Shown here: positions 46,373-55,260 of the stretch, piece by piece | How the letters are laid out: every line of letters begins with the position of its first letter | Numbering within the stretch: the stretch's first letter is position 1 | Origin: an uncultured Marinobacter sp. | GTDB lineage: Bacteria > Pseudomonadota > Gammaproteobacteria > Pseudomonadales > Oleiphilaceae | Direction of reading: 5' to 3' | Length of the DNA stretch: 64,000 nucleotides | Assembly: GCF_947488835.1 (NCBI RefSeq) | Contig: NZ_CANLBK010000001.1 | Coordinates: forward strand, 992,001 to 1,056,000 | Made by a program: the position numbers and the translations under genes | The notes under the pieces: generated by a model | Database searches by the model: none | The model's input: the letters and a program-made list of their open reading frames with translations, nothing else | What the model was told of the DNA's origin: nothing

Positions 46373-47116
46373 CTAGCTGTGCTCCTCAAGGCGCCACTCG
46401 GACAGTCTCCCACGCAATCTCAACGCGGCCTGACTGTGAATCTGGCTAACTCTACTTTCACTGACACCCAGCACAGCGCCAATCTCTTTGAGGTTGAGCT
46501 CTTCCGTGTAATACAGGCTCAGCACAAGCTTTTCCCGCTCGGGAAGCAGCTCAATCTCGGCCGCCAGGTTGCTGCGAAACGAATCAGATGTGAGATCATC
46601 CAGCGGATTATCCCGGGCCTCTGTTTCTTCTATCGGCAGCTCACCGGATTCATTGAGCTCATCAAGACTAAAAAGCCGTCCGCTGTTGGCGTCGGCCAAA
46701 GTGGCGTGGTACTCGGAAAGCTCCATATCGAGCTCTTCAGCCACTTCAAAGTCCTGGGCTTCGCGGCCCTCTCGATCTTCTACGGCTTTGATTGCACGGG
46801 CGACCCGACGGGCGTTTCGGTGAACAGAGCGCGGCACCCAGTCGCCTTTGCGAATTTCATCCACCATGGAACCACGGATGCGAATTCCGGCATAGGTTTC
46901 AAAGGTTGCGCCTTTGGTTGAACTATAGCGCTGGGCGGCCTCCAGCAACCCGATCATGCCCGCCTGCATGAGGTCGTCGAGCTGCACCGAGGCCGGTAGC
47001 CGCGCCAAGAGATGAAGTGCAATTTTCTTTACCAGAGGGGCGTGAGCCTCTATGAGGTCCGAGGGACTTTTCACACCCGCCTGGTTATAGATTCCCAGAT
47101 TTTTCGCCAATGTCAT
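46373..47116 (-). CDS. fliA: Flagellar sigma factor FliA (sigma-28)
   Basis: FliA directs late flagellar and chemotaxis transcription. The 247-residue product has sigma region 2 (DDLMQAGMIGLLEAAQRYSSTKGATFETYAGIRIRG), region 3 and region 4 helix-turn-helix (LNLKEIGAVLGVSESRVSQIHSQ). The ATG at 47116 fits family length; the longer frame upstream runs into fleN. One FliA-type promoter is found in this window, before parC. Confidence 0.96.
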   Translation of the reverse strand: MTLAKNLGIYNQAGVKSPSDLIEAHAPLVKKIALHLLARLPASVQLDDLMQAGMIGLLEAAQRYSSTKGATFETYAGIRIRGSMVDEIRKGDWVPRSVHRNARRVARAIKAVEDREGREAQDFEVAEELDMELSEYHATLADANSGRLFSLDELNESGELPIEETEARDNPLDDLTSDSFRSNLAAEIELLPEREKLVLSLYYTEELNLKEIGAVLGVSESRVSQIHSQAALRLRGRLSEWRLEEHS

Positions 47117-47147
47117 GCATCCGGTTTTATTTTTTACGGGATCCGTT

Positions 47148-47960
47148 TCAGACTTCGACGAGCCGCTCCACAAAAAACTCCAAGTGTCCGCGAGGTGATG
47201 AAGGCAGGGGCCAGCTTTCCACCTTGTCAGCCAGTGCCTTGATCGCAAGCGACGCTTTGGCTCGGGGGTAGGCATCCAGCACGGCTTTCTGGCGCTGAAC
47301 GGCTTTCTTCACAGCTTCGTCGTAAGGCACCATACCTACATATTGTAGTGCCACATCGAGAAATCGTTCGGTTACCCGGGTTATTTTTTCAAATAAATGG
47401 CGGCCCTCCTGCTCACTACTCACCTGATTGGCAAGGATGCGGAAGCGGTTGGTACCATAATCACGGTTCATCAGTTTAATCAGAGCGTAGGCATCCGTAA
47501 TGGATGTGGGCTCATCGCACACCACCAACAGCAGTTCCTGCGAGGCCCGCAAAAAGCTCACAACAGACTCTGAAATGCCCGCCGCTGTATCCACGATAAG
47601 CACATCAATTTGATCGCCCAGCTCGCTGAATGCGTTAATCAGGCCTGCATGCTCCATGGCGCTGAGTTGCGTCATGCGCTGGGTTCCGGAAGATGCCGGT
47701 ACAATTTTGATTCCACCCGGGCCGTTTACCAGAACGTCCCTGAGGTCACACTCTCCTGCCAACACATCCTGCAAGGTACGGTTGGCGGTTAACCCCAGTA
47801 GCACATCAAGATTTCCCAGCCCGAGATCGGCATCAAGCAGCACAACACGCCTGCCCTTTTGCGCCAGAGCAATGCCAAGATTAACCGAAATGTTACTCTT
47901 GCCGACTCCGCCCTTGCCGCCGGAAACTGCGATCACCTGTACCGGATGTGCTTTGCTCAT
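47148..47960 (-). CDS. fleN: Flagellar number regulator FleN (FlhG), MinD-like ATPase
   Basis: FleN limits flagellar number by antagonising the sigma-54 activator FleQ and working against FlhF. The 270-residue ATPase has the deviant Walker A GGKGGVGKS (14-22), VVLLDADLGLGNLDVLLG and VDTAAGIS. A C-terminal amphipathic helix, expected for MinD-like membrane binding, is plausible in the last 30 residues. It lies between flhF and fliA as in Pseudomonas. Confidence 0.94.
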   Translation of the reverse strand: MSKAHPVQVIAVSGGKGGVGKSNISVNLGIALAQKGRRVVLLDADLGLGNLDVLLGLTANRTLQDVLAGECDLRDVLVNGPGGIKIVPASSGTQRMTQLSAMEHAGLINAFSELGDQIDVLIVDTAAGISESVVSFLRASQELLLVVCDEPTSITDAYALIKLMNRDYGTNRFRILANQVSSEQEGRHLFEKITRVTERFLDVALQYVGMVPYDEAVKKAVQRQKAVLDAYPRAKASLAIKALADKVESWPLPSSPRGHLEFFVERLVEV

Positions 47961-48032
47961 ACTGTTTATAATCTCTCGCCAGGATTAACCGGATATGGTT
48001 CATAGCCGGATACAACTTGGATCTTCAGAGCC

Positions 48033-49349
48033 TCATGCAATTTCCCGCGCGCGCTCTGTACCAGGCACTTTCTCTTCAGCCATCTGCTGCTGGAGCATTT
48101 TCAGGCGCTCGACTCCCAAACGAACAAGGGGAACCGCTTCGGCGTGATGCAGATCCCCGGGGATCTTTTGCCCATCTGTGTAGTAGGCAACCGGCAGCCC
48201 GGTTTCCATCACAAAGCCCAAGGATTCGCCCAGAGTCAGGGCTTCGTCAATCTTCGTCATCACGCAGCCTGTAAGCCCTGCCATCTTATAGCAATGCCAT
48301 ACGGATTTCATAATGCGCGGCTGGCTGGTAGCTGAAACCACCAGATGTGTCCGGATCTTGTGGTGGCTGCGGGCCAGTTCTGCCAACTGTTCCTGATACC
48401 CTCTATCCGTACTGGTTAGCCCAGCCGTATCGATCAGCACCAGATGCCGATCTGATAGCTCATCAAGAATATCGTCAAGCGTATTGCTTTCATCAACCAC
48501 CCGCACCGGCACGTTCAGTATACGACCAAATACGAAAAGCTGTTCATGGGCCGCAACCCGGTATCGATCTGTCGTAACCAGAGCGATTGAATCGGCACCG
48601 TGTTTCAGCACGTAACGCGCTGCAAGCTTACCTATGGTGGTTGTTTTTCCGGAACCTGTAGGGCCAACCAATGCGTATACACCGCCTTCGTCAAGCCATT
48701 CCTGACTGGGGGTGCGTACGCCCGCAACGAGCATTTTCAGTGACTGCTTCCATCCGTCTTCGAGCTTGCCGCCTTTGTGGCGACGGGAGAGCGAACCAGC
48801 CAGGTCTGTGCCAAGGCCGAATTCCTGAAGTCGTTCTGCAAGTCGCTGCTGAACCGCATTGATACCGGGTTTCTCCGGCTCACTTCGCTGACCACTCATT
48901 AGATCCCGCAAAGAGCTGATTTCCGCACGCATGCGGGCAAGCTCATCGGAATAGTTTGCATTAGCGGGGCTTTGACTCACCGGCTCTGCAAAATCGTCAC
49001 TCACATCCCCGAGCAGCTCTGCAAATGATGCTTCAGCATAACCCTGACCTCGCGCGGCGCGACTTTCACGCACGTCGCGAATACGGGAGCGGGAGCGGCT
49101 CAGTTCATCCTCCAACCGGCGATGCCGCTCTGCCTGCATTTCTGCAAGGCGGGCGCCATTGGTGGCCTCACTGGCCTGTGCACCCAAACTCTGGCGCGCC
49201 ATATTTTCGTCGTAGTCCAGCGCAGTGACGATCTCGACGCCACCGTCTACGCGGCGATTGGAAAGGATGACAGCATCAGGCCCCATTTGCTCGCTAACCT
49301 GCTTCAACGCCTCGGCCATGCTCTTTGCAAAAAAACGTTTAACTTTCAT
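48033..49349 (-). CDS. flhF: Flagellar placement GTPase FlhF
   Basis: FlhF is an SRP-type GTPase that marks the cell pole for flagellum assembly. The 438-residue protein begins MKVKRFFAKSMAEALKQV (B domain), has a charged, variable linker (about 70-190) and the NG domain with GPTGSGKTTTIGKLAARY near 223, VTTDRYRVAAHEQL and LIDTAGLT. The ATG at 49349 is chosen over one 8 codons upstream because the conserved start is MKVKRFF and GGAGG precedes it. Confidence 0.95.
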   Translation of the reverse strand: MKVKRFFAKSMAEALKQVSEQMGPDAVILSNRRVDGGVEIVTALDYDENMARQSLGAQASEATNGARLAEMQAERHRRLEDELSRSRSRIRDVRESRAARGQGYAEASFAELLGDVSDDFAEPVSQSPANANYSDELARMRAEISSLRDLMSGQRSEPEKPGINAVQQRLAERLQEFGLGTDLAGSLSRRHKGGKLEDGWKQSLKMLVAGVRTPSQEWLDEGGVYALVGPTGSGKTTTIGKLAARYVLKHGADSIALVTTDRYRVAAHEQLFVFGRILNVPVRVVDESNTLDDILDELSDRHLVLIDTAGLTSTDRGYQEQLAELARSHHKIRTHLVVSATSQPRIMKSVWHCYKMAGLTGCVMTKIDEALTLGESLGFVMETGLPVAYYTDGQKIPGDLHHAEAVPLVRLGVERLKMLQQQMAEEKVPGTERAREIA

Positions 49350-49409
49350 GATATTGCATCCTCCACCGGCCACGCTCTATCTGCGCTGCCCGTTCTTTCA
49401 TCCGCCAGC

Positions 49410-51590
49410 CTATTGGCCCACGGACGCCACGATCGTAATTTGTTTGTTATCCGGTATTTCCTGGTAGGAGAGCACATGCAGCCGCTCCACACCGTAGCTG
49501 GCAAACTTTGCGAGTACCGGCCTCAAGGGCCCGGATACCAGCAAGATGGCGGGCTTACCCAGCATCTCCTGACGTTGCACGCTGTCTTGTAATGAGCGCT
49601 GCAGCTTCTCCACCATATTCGGCTCCAGAACCAGGCCTATATCTTCCAGCCCGCCAGATTGTTGACTCTGCTGAACAGACTTAAGCAATAACTGTTCCAA
49701 ATCCGGATCCAAGGTAATTACCGGTATCTCCGAATCATTGCCACAGATGCTTTGGATGATCATCCTGCGCAGAGACTGACGCGCCACCGTGGTCAATAAT
49801 TTGGGGTCCTGACTCTTTGGATGCACGTTCACCATAGATTCAGCAATGGAACGCATATCCCGGATGGGGACTTCTTCTTTGAGCAGGTTCTGCAGAACCT
49901 TCAGCAGGAGGCTGATAGACACAGTAGTCGGCACCAACTCCTCTGCCAGCTTGGGTGAGGCCTTTTCGAGCTGATCCAGCCACTTCTGCACCTCTTCGTG
50001 CCCCAACAGTTCGTGGGCATGCTTTTGCAGAACCTGGTTCAGATGGGTTGCAACCACCGTACTGGCATCCACCACGGTATAACCGAGCGTCTGCGCCTGA
50101 TCTTTCTTTTCAGGCTCAATCCAGCTCGCATCCAGCCCAAAAGCGGGGTCTTTGCCCTCTATGCCTTCGATTTTCCCGAACACCTGACCCGGATCAATCG
50201 CCAGCTCGCGATCAGGGTGGATTTCCGCCTCCGCGATGGTCACTCCCATCAACGTGATCCGATACACGTTCGGCATCAGATCCAGGTTGTCGCGAATATG
50301 CACGGAGGGCATCAGGAAACCCAAATCCTGAGACAGTTTTTTACGCACGCCTTTTATACGGCTAAGCAACTGACCGCCCTGGGTTCTATCGACCAACGGA
50401 ATCAGGCGATAACCCACCTCCAGCCCGACAATATCTACCGTGGCTACGTCGTCCCAGCCCAGCTCGCGGGTTTCGCCCGGCGCGGGTAACTGACGCCCCT
50501 GATCACCACCCACATCACCGGTTAACGGCAGATCACGCCCACCGGAGCCCGGCACAACACCCGCACCGCCCCGACTTGGGAACATGCCCCCCTCTTCCAC
50601 TGTCTGGAGGTCTTTTTTCCAGATATACCAAGCACTCGCAGCTGCAATCCCGCCAAGCCCAAGGAAAGCCACGTGGGGCATACCGGGAATCAAACCAAGC
50701 AATATCAAAATGCCGGCAGCAATCGCCAGGGCTTTTGGTGCACTGAACATCTGCTGAAGAATCTGCCCACCCATATCCTGGCTGGAAGTAACACGGGTAA
50801 CCATGATGGCAGCGGAGGTAGAGAGCAGCAGCGACGGGATCTGGGCAACCAGGCCATCACCAATGGTGAGCAAGGCGTAGCGCTCCATCGCAAGCCCGAA
50901 ATCGAGGCCATGCTGAATCATGCCAATGGCAACACCGCCAATGATGTTGATTGCAAGAATCAGCAAACCGGCAACCGCATCACCTTTAACAAACTTCGAG
51001 GCACCGTCCATGGAACCATAGAAATCCGCCTCTTGGGCGATTTCTTCGCGACGGTGTTTTGCTTCGTCCTGGTTAACCAGGCCTGCGTTCAGGTCGGCAT
51101 CAATGGCCATCTGCTTGCCGGGCATGGCGTCCAGAGTGAAACGTGCGCTCACTTCCGACACTCGGCCAGCACCTTTGGTCACCACCAGGAAGTTGATGAT
51201 CATCAGAATGGCGAACACCACGAGGCCGACCGCGTAGTTACCACCAATCAGAACCGCACCGAAGGATTCAATAACCTTACCCGCTGCATCACCGCCTTCA
51301 TGCCCCTCCAGCAATACAATTCGGGTAGATGCCACGTTCAGGGCAAGCCGCAACAGAGTCGCAACCAGCAGTACCGTTGGAAAAGACGCAAACTCCATGG
51401 GGCGCAGGGCATAAACACACACCAGAAGAATGACAATGGAGAGTGTAATGTTGAAGGTGAAGAATACGTCCAGCAAAAACGCCGGCATGGGCAGTATCAT
51501 CATGCCCAGCAATCCCATCAACATAATGGGCACGCCGAGGTTACCCCGCGTCAGGGATTTGACGTTACTGAGGACTAAAGCTCTGTCCAT
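49410..51590 (-). CDS. flhA: Flagellar export gate protein FlhA
   Basis: FlhA forms the nonameric cytoplasmic ring and membrane part of the flagellar type III export gate. The 726-residue protein has an N-terminal half with eight membrane helices, the FHIPEP-family segment (DAMPGKQMAIDADLNAGL) and a C-terminal cytoplasmic export domain. It is the first gene of the downstream flhA-flhF-fleN-fliA block and has a sigma-54 promoter at 51675-51689. Confidence 0.96.
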   Translation of the reverse strand: MDRALVLSNVKSLTRGNLGVPIMLMGLLGMMILPMPAFLLDVFFTFNITLSIVILLVCVYALRPMEFASFPTVLLVATLLRLALNVASTRIVLLEGHEGGDAAGKVIESFGAVLIGGNYAVGLVVFAILMIINFLVVTKGAGRVSEVSARFTLDAMPGKQMAIDADLNAGLVNQDEAKHRREEIAQEADFYGSMDGASKFVKGDAVAGLLILAINIIGGVAIGMIQHGLDFGLAMERYALLTIGDGLVAQIPSLLLSTSAAIMVTRVTSSQDMGGQILQQMFSAPKALAIAAGILILLGLIPGMPHVAFLGLGGIAAASAWYIWKKDLQTVEEGGMFPSRGGAGVVPGSGGRDLPLTGDVGGDQGRQLPAPGETRELGWDDVATVDIVGLEVGYRLIPLVDRTQGGQLLSRIKGVRKKLSQDLGFLMPSVHIRDNLDLMPNVYRITLMGVTIAEAEIHPDRELAIDPGQVFGKIEGIEGKDPAFGLDASWIEPEKKDQAQTLGYTVVDASTVVATHLNQVLQKHAHELLGHEEVQKWLDQLEKASPKLAEELVPTTVSISLLLKVLQNLLKEEVPIRDMRSIAESMVNVHPKSQDPKLLTTVARQSLRRMIIQSICGNDSEIPVITLDPDLEQLLLKSVQQSQQSGGLEDIGLVLEPNMVEKLQRSLQDSVQRQEMLGKPAILLVSGPLRPVLAKFASYGVERLHVLSYQEIPDNKQITIVASVGQ

Positions 51591-51674
51591 GCCCTAAGCT
51601 ACTCCGATTTACTGATTCTGAAGGCGTTTTCATGGTCGAGATTCTGACACATACGTATCTTTCACCCTGTTACC

Positions 51675-51689
51675 GCAAGATCCGTACCA
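51675..51689 (-). promoter_or_regulatory. Sigma-54 promoter of flhA
   Basis: TGGTACGGATCTTGC on the minus strand matches the -24/-12 consensus TGGCACG-N4-TTGC with one mismatch (T for C) and GG-N10-GC spacing. It lies 85 nt before flhA. Pseudomonas flhA is under FleQ/sigma-54 control. Confidence 0.78.
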
Positions 51690-51817
51690 GCCTGCACAGT
51701 ATTTCATTCACAAGCTGACTTCTGGTGCCTGACTCACTCTGTAAGATGCGGTATCCTTGCGCGACTAAACTGCAACACACAACCCTTTAACCCCAGACCC
51801 AGAAAACAGGTGAGCCC

Positions 51818-52456
51818 ATGCCAGTCCACGAGGTAAGACACCCCCTGATCAGACACAAACTCGGCTTGATGCGCCGCGCAGAGATCAGCACCAAGAATTT
51901 TCGTGAATTGGCCCAGGAAGTCGGGGCGCTGCTGACATATGAAGCAACCAAGGATTTCAGCCTGCAGGAAAAAACGATAGATGGCTGGGCCGGCCCGGTT
52001 AGCGTTGAACAAATTCAGGGCAAAAAAATCACTATCGTTCCCATTCTGCGAGCTGGGCTCGGCATGCTGGATGGTGTACTCAGCCTGATTCCGGTTGCCC
52101 GGGTGAGCGTGGTAGGCCAGATCCGTAATGAAGAAACTCTGGAAGCCAATACCTATCTGGAAAAGCTGGTGGGTGAATTGGATCAGCGTATGGCTCTGAT
52201 CGTAGACCCTATGGTTGCGACGGGTGGCTCGATGATTTCTACCATCGACGTTCTCAAAAAAGCCGGGAGCACTGAAATCCGTGCCCTGGTACTGGTCGCG
52301 GCACCGGAGGGCATCAAGAAGGTTCTGGACGCGCACCCGGATGTATCCATTTACACCGCGTCTGTAGACGATGGCCTGAATGAGAAAGGCTACATACTGC
52401 CCGGGCTTGGCGACGCCGGCGACAAAATTTTCGGCACCAAGCAAAAGGACGTTTGA
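51818..52456 (+). CDS. upp: Uracil phosphoribosyltransferase
   Basis: Upp makes UMP from uracil and PRPP for pyrimidine salvage. The 212-residue enzyme has the family start ([16 protein letters not shown]), ILRAGLGM, the PRPP loop [12 protein letters not shown] and the uracil-binding end [17 protein letters not shown]. It is paired with uraA (2 nt apart), and the pair sits on the opposite strand between flhA and flhB. Confidence 0.97.
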   Translation: MPVHEVRHPLIRHKLGLMRRAEISTKNFRELAQEVGALLTYEATKDFSLQEKTIDGWAGPVSVEQIQGKKITIVPILRAGLGMLDGVLSLIPVARVSVVGQIRNEETLEANTYLEKLVGELDQRMALIVDPMVATGGSMISTIDVLKKAGSTEIRALVLVAAPEGIKKVLDAHPDVSIYTASVDDGLNEKGYILPGLGDAGDKIFGTKQKDV

Positions 52457-52458
52457 TC

Positions 52459-53715
52459 ATGGAAGACCACTCCAAGGATCCCGTTTGGAAGCAGGCGATT
52501 GCCGGCTCGCAAATGCTCCTGGTAGCATTTGGTGCGCTGGTTCTGATGCCACTGATTACAGGCCTCGACCCGAACGTTGCCCTTTTCACTGCCGGTGTGG
52601 GCACTCTGATTTTCCATATCGTCACTGGCGGCCAGATCCCTATTTTCCTGGCCTCGTCTTTCGCTTTTATCGCACCTGTGATCGCGTCCAAAGGCAAGTT
52701 TGGCCTTGAGGAAACCCTGGGCGGCCTGATGGCGGCAGGTATTCTTTATATCATCCTGAGTGGCGCCATAAAAATGCGGGGCACAGGCTTTGTAACACGC
52801 CTGCTGCCACCCGTAGTCATCGGTCCGGTGATTATGGTGATCGGTCTGGGGCTGGCACCTGTGGCTGTACACATGGCAGCCGGCCGCACCGGCGATGGCG
52901 CTGCTCAGCTGATACCCGAGGTTACAGCCCTTTGGATTGCAATGACGTCGCTGATTGTGACTATTGTTGCCTCGGTATGGGCTAAGGGCATTTTCCGCCT
53001 GATTCCCATTATGTTTGGCGTTATTGTCGGTTATGTGCTGTCTGCTTTTGCAGGCATTGTTGATACCACGCCCATCCAGCAGGCTCCCTGGTTCGCCGTT
53101 CCCAACTTTGTAGCGCCAGCGTTCAGCTGGGGGGCAATCATGTTCATGATCCCGGTCGCCATAGCACCGGCCATTGAGCACATCGGGGATGTTCTGGCGA
53201 TCGGTAACGTGACCCGCAAAAACTATCTGGAAAAGCCCGGCCTGCACCGCACTTTGTTGGGCGACGGCCTGGCTACCAGTGCCGCAGCAATGCTAGGTGG
53301 ACCACCGAACACTACGTACTCTGAAGTTACCGGTGCTGTAATGCTGACCCGCAACTTTAACCCGAAGGTTATGTGGTGGGCGGCCTGCACTGCGATCGTG
53401 CTGGCATTCGTAGGCAAGTTTGGTGCGGTTCTGCAGACTATTCCGGTACCGGTAATGGGCGGCATTCTGTGCTTGCTGTTCGGCTCTATTGCGGTGGTTG
53501 GCATGAGCACCCTGATCCGCCATCAAGTTGATCTGTCCCAGGCACGGAATCTGGTTATCGTGGGCGTAACCCTGGTGTTCGGCATCGGCGGTATGGTGTT
53601 GGGCCACCTGGAAGGTATCGCCCTGTGTGCAGTAGCAGCCATCATCCTGAACCTGATTCTTCCGGGTAGCCGCGAAGCGTGGGGCAAGGCGATTTACGAG
53701 CACAAAGAAGACTGA
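52459..53715 (+). CDS. uraA: Uracil permease, NCS2 family
   Basis: UraA imports uracil by proton symport. The 418-residue protein has about 14 membrane segments and the NCS2 signature region (VAIAPAIEHIGDVLAIG; GPPNTTYSEVTGAV). The ATG at 52459 follows AAAGGA; a TTG at 52453 overlaps the upp stop. With upp it forms a two-gene uptake and salvage operon. Confidence 0.95.
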   Translation: MEDHSKDPVWKQAIAGSQMLLVAFGALVLMPLITGLDPNVALFTAGVGTLIFHIVTGGQIPIFLASSFAFIAPVIASKGKFGLEETLGGLMAAGILYIILSGAIKMRGTGFVTRLLPPVVIGPVIMVIGLGLAPVAVHMAAGRTGDGAAQLIPEVTALWIAMTSLIVTIVASVWAKGIFRLIPIMFGVIVGYVLSAFAGIVDTTPIQQAPWFAVPNFVAPAFSWGAIMFMIPVAIAPAIEHIGDVLAIGNVTRKNYLEKPGLHRTLLGDGLATSAAAMLGGPPNTTYSEVTGAVMLTRNFNPKVMWWAACTAIVLAFVGKFGAVLQTIPVPVMGGILCLLFGSIAVVGMSTLIRHQVDLSQARNLVIVGVTLVFGIGGMVLGHLEGIALCAVAAIILNLILPGSREAWGKAIYEHKED

Positions 53716-53735
53716 CCTCAGCGTTAATTGTTGTC

Positions 53736-53761
53736 CCACTGGTGCCTTCGGGCACTGGTGG
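53736..53761 (+). terminator. Hairpin after uraA, possible terminator
   Basis: CCACTGGTGCC and GGCACTGGTGG pair over 11 positions (two G-U) around a TTCG tetraloop, 20 nt after the uraA stop. Only a pyrimidine-rich stretch, not a true T-run, follows, so it is a weak terminator or a 3'-end stabiliser. Confidence 0.5.
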
Positions 53762-53817
53762 TGGCTCTCTCCTCTGTACATACCTTCCTTTTTGGTAGCC
53801 TGCCGACTTTGGTGTTT

Positions 53818-53927
53818 GCCTACGGGTGAGTATCCCTCCCAAAAACCGCTACGGGCACATCCATGTGCGCTTGTCTTCGGCCGTCCTTGGCCTACGACAT
53901 TTTTGGGAGGGATACTCACCCGTAGGC
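53818..53927 (-). repeat. Hairpin element 1 with conserved ANGGA-loop core
   Basis: Perfect 28-bp inverted arms (53818-53845 and 53900-53927) enclose a 53-nt core (53847-53899). On the minus strand the core has GGCC-AAGGAC-GGCC and GCACA-UGGA-UGUGC hairpins, each placing ANGGA in or next to the loop. The core is 43/53 identical to element 2, but the arms are unrelated to it. The element fills the gap between the convergent uraA and flhB genes. Confidence 0.93.
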
Positions 53928-53928
53928 T

Positions 53929-53944
53929 ATCTGACTTCTCAGAT
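53929..53944. repeat. Short hairpin between elements 1 and 2
   Basis: ATCTGA and TCAGAT pair around a CTTC loop. An imperfect palindrome centred on GATATC follows (about 53949-53975), so the whole spacer between the two elements can fold. No coding potential is seen here. Confidence 0.7.
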
Positions 53945-53975
53945 ATCTCGACATAGCGATATCGTGATGTTCGAC

Positions 53976-54072
53976 GAGCGGTAGCGGCGGGGCGGTTCAG
54001 GACTGTCGGTGGCCAAGGACGGCCACCGTCAAGCCCCCATGGATGGGCTCGTAGCGTCCGCCGCTACCGCTC
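53976..54072 (+). repeat. Hairpin element 2 with conserved ANGGA-loop core
   Basis: Perfect 15-bp inverted arms (53976-53990 and 54058-54072) enclose the plus-strand copy of the core (54004-54056), with GGTGGCC-AAGGAC-GGCCACC and CCCA-UGGA-UGGG hairpins. A further AGGA precedes the core (about 53999-54002). Orientation is opposite to element 1, so each convergent transcript can expose one GGA-bearing core. Confidence 0.92.
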
Positions 54073-54101
54073 TGCCCCAAAACTACCCGGCTAAACCCAA
54101 C

Positions 54102-55238
54102 TCAAATATCCCGCCGCAAATCAGACGGAATCGGTAAATCAGGCATCCCAGGCTTAGGCCCACGCCCTTTTCGGAACTGTCGGAGTTGAAACACGTAAGC
54201 CAGAACCTGAGCTATGGCCATGTACAAGCCATCGGGGATTTCATCGCCTATGTCGCTGTTGTGGTAAACCGCCCGGGTTAACGGCGGCGTACGGAGGATT
54301 TCCACTTTGTGCTCGCGGGCGATTTCCATGATTTTGAAGGCGGTCTGGTCATTGCCTTTAGCCACCACCATGGGTGCGCCCATGGAATCCGGATCGTATT
54401 TCAACGCCACCGCATAGTGAGTTGGGTTGGTTATAACCACGTCGGCCGTGGGCACATCCTGCATCATGCGGCGTTGAGCCATTTCGCGCTGGAGTTGGCG
54501 GATTTTGCCTTTGACCTCAGGCTTGCCTTCACTATCTTTGTACTCGTCTTTCACCTCCTGCTTGGTCATTCGCAGTTTTTTCTGATGATCGAAAATCTGA
54601 AACGGCACGTCGATCATGGCAATGATGATAGTCGCGCATGAGAGCAGGAAGAAGCTCCAACCCAATGTCCAGAGCACGTGTTCCATGGCAGGCACCGCCG
54701 GCTCATTGGCGATAGAGAGTAGGTCTTCGGTGCGAACGTTCAGAATCAGGAGCGCCAAGGCCATTACCAAACCCACTTTGGCGATAGCTTTGACCAGTTC
54801 AATCAGGGAGCGTGCGGAGAACATCCGGCCCAGACCCTTGATGGGGTCCATGCGATTGAGTTTGGGGGCTATGGCCTTGCCGCTGAACAGCAATCCCCCG
54901 ATGCCTATAGAGCCAGCGATAGCGGCAATAACCAGGAGAACAAGAATTGGCGCGAGCGCCCAAGCCGCTTCTTTGGCGGAGGCCATCAGCTGAATGCTCA
55001 TGTGCCGGGTGTCGAATATGGCTGAGCGTTCCAGAGTAAAGGCATCACGCATGATGGCTTCCATTGAGGCACCCAGTTGCGCCCCGAACATCAGCAGACC
55101 GCCAGCCCCAGCAATCAGGACCGCCATGGTAGCCAGCTCTTTTGATCGGGCAGTTTGGCCATCCTCCCTGGCTTTTTCGAGCCTTCGGGGGGTGGCCTCT
55201 TCGGTTTTCTCCTGACTGTTGTCGTTTTCTTCAGCCAT
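54102..55238 (-). CDS. flhB: Flagellar export switch protein FlhB
   Basis: FlhB sets substrate specificity of the flagellar export gate. The 378-residue protein has a charged N-terminus, four membrane helices and the autocleavage motif Asn271-Pro-Thr-His274 (VVITNPTHYAVALKYD) followed by the FlhB-C domain. It ends the fliL...flhB transcript; hairpin elements lie just downstream. A separate, uncleaved-type copy of the C-terminal domain is encoded at 37007. Confidence 0.96.
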   Translation of the reverse strand: MAEENDNSQEKTEEATPRRLEKAREDGQTARSKELATMAVLIAGAGGLLMFGAQLGASMEAIMRDAFTLERSAIFDTRHMSIQLMASAKEAAWALAPILVLLVIAAIAGSIGIGGLLFSGKAIAPKLNRMDPIKGLGRMFSARSLIELVKAIAKVGLVMALALLILNVRTEDLLSIANEPAVPAMEHVLWTLGWSFFLLSCATIIIAMIDVPFQIFDHQKKLRMTKQEVKDEYKDSEGKPEVKGKIRQLQREMAQRRMMQDVPTADVVITNPTHYAVALKYDPDSMGAPMVVAKGNDQTAFKIMEIAREHKVEILRTPPLTRAVYHNSDIGDEIPDGLYMAIAQVLAYVFQLRQFRKGRGPKPGMPDLPIPSDLRRDI

Positions 55239-55260
55239 GCTGGAACTCTTGGCTTATCAG

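Noticed and set aside
49350..49409. Sigma-54 promoter before flhF
   Set aside because: GG and GC pairs are present but not at N10 spacing.
50673..51578. 301-codon frame antisense to flhA
   Set aside because: Shadow of the membrane half of flhA, giving a Gln/His/Asn-rich sequence with no fold signals.
52390..53247. 285-codon frame antisense to upp-uraA
   Set aside because: Spans two real genes in the opposite strand and shows only composition-driven Cys/His richness.
53818..54072. Insertion sequence or MITE
   Set aside because: No shared terminal repeats, no target duplication that I could see, and the conserved part is the core rather than the ends.
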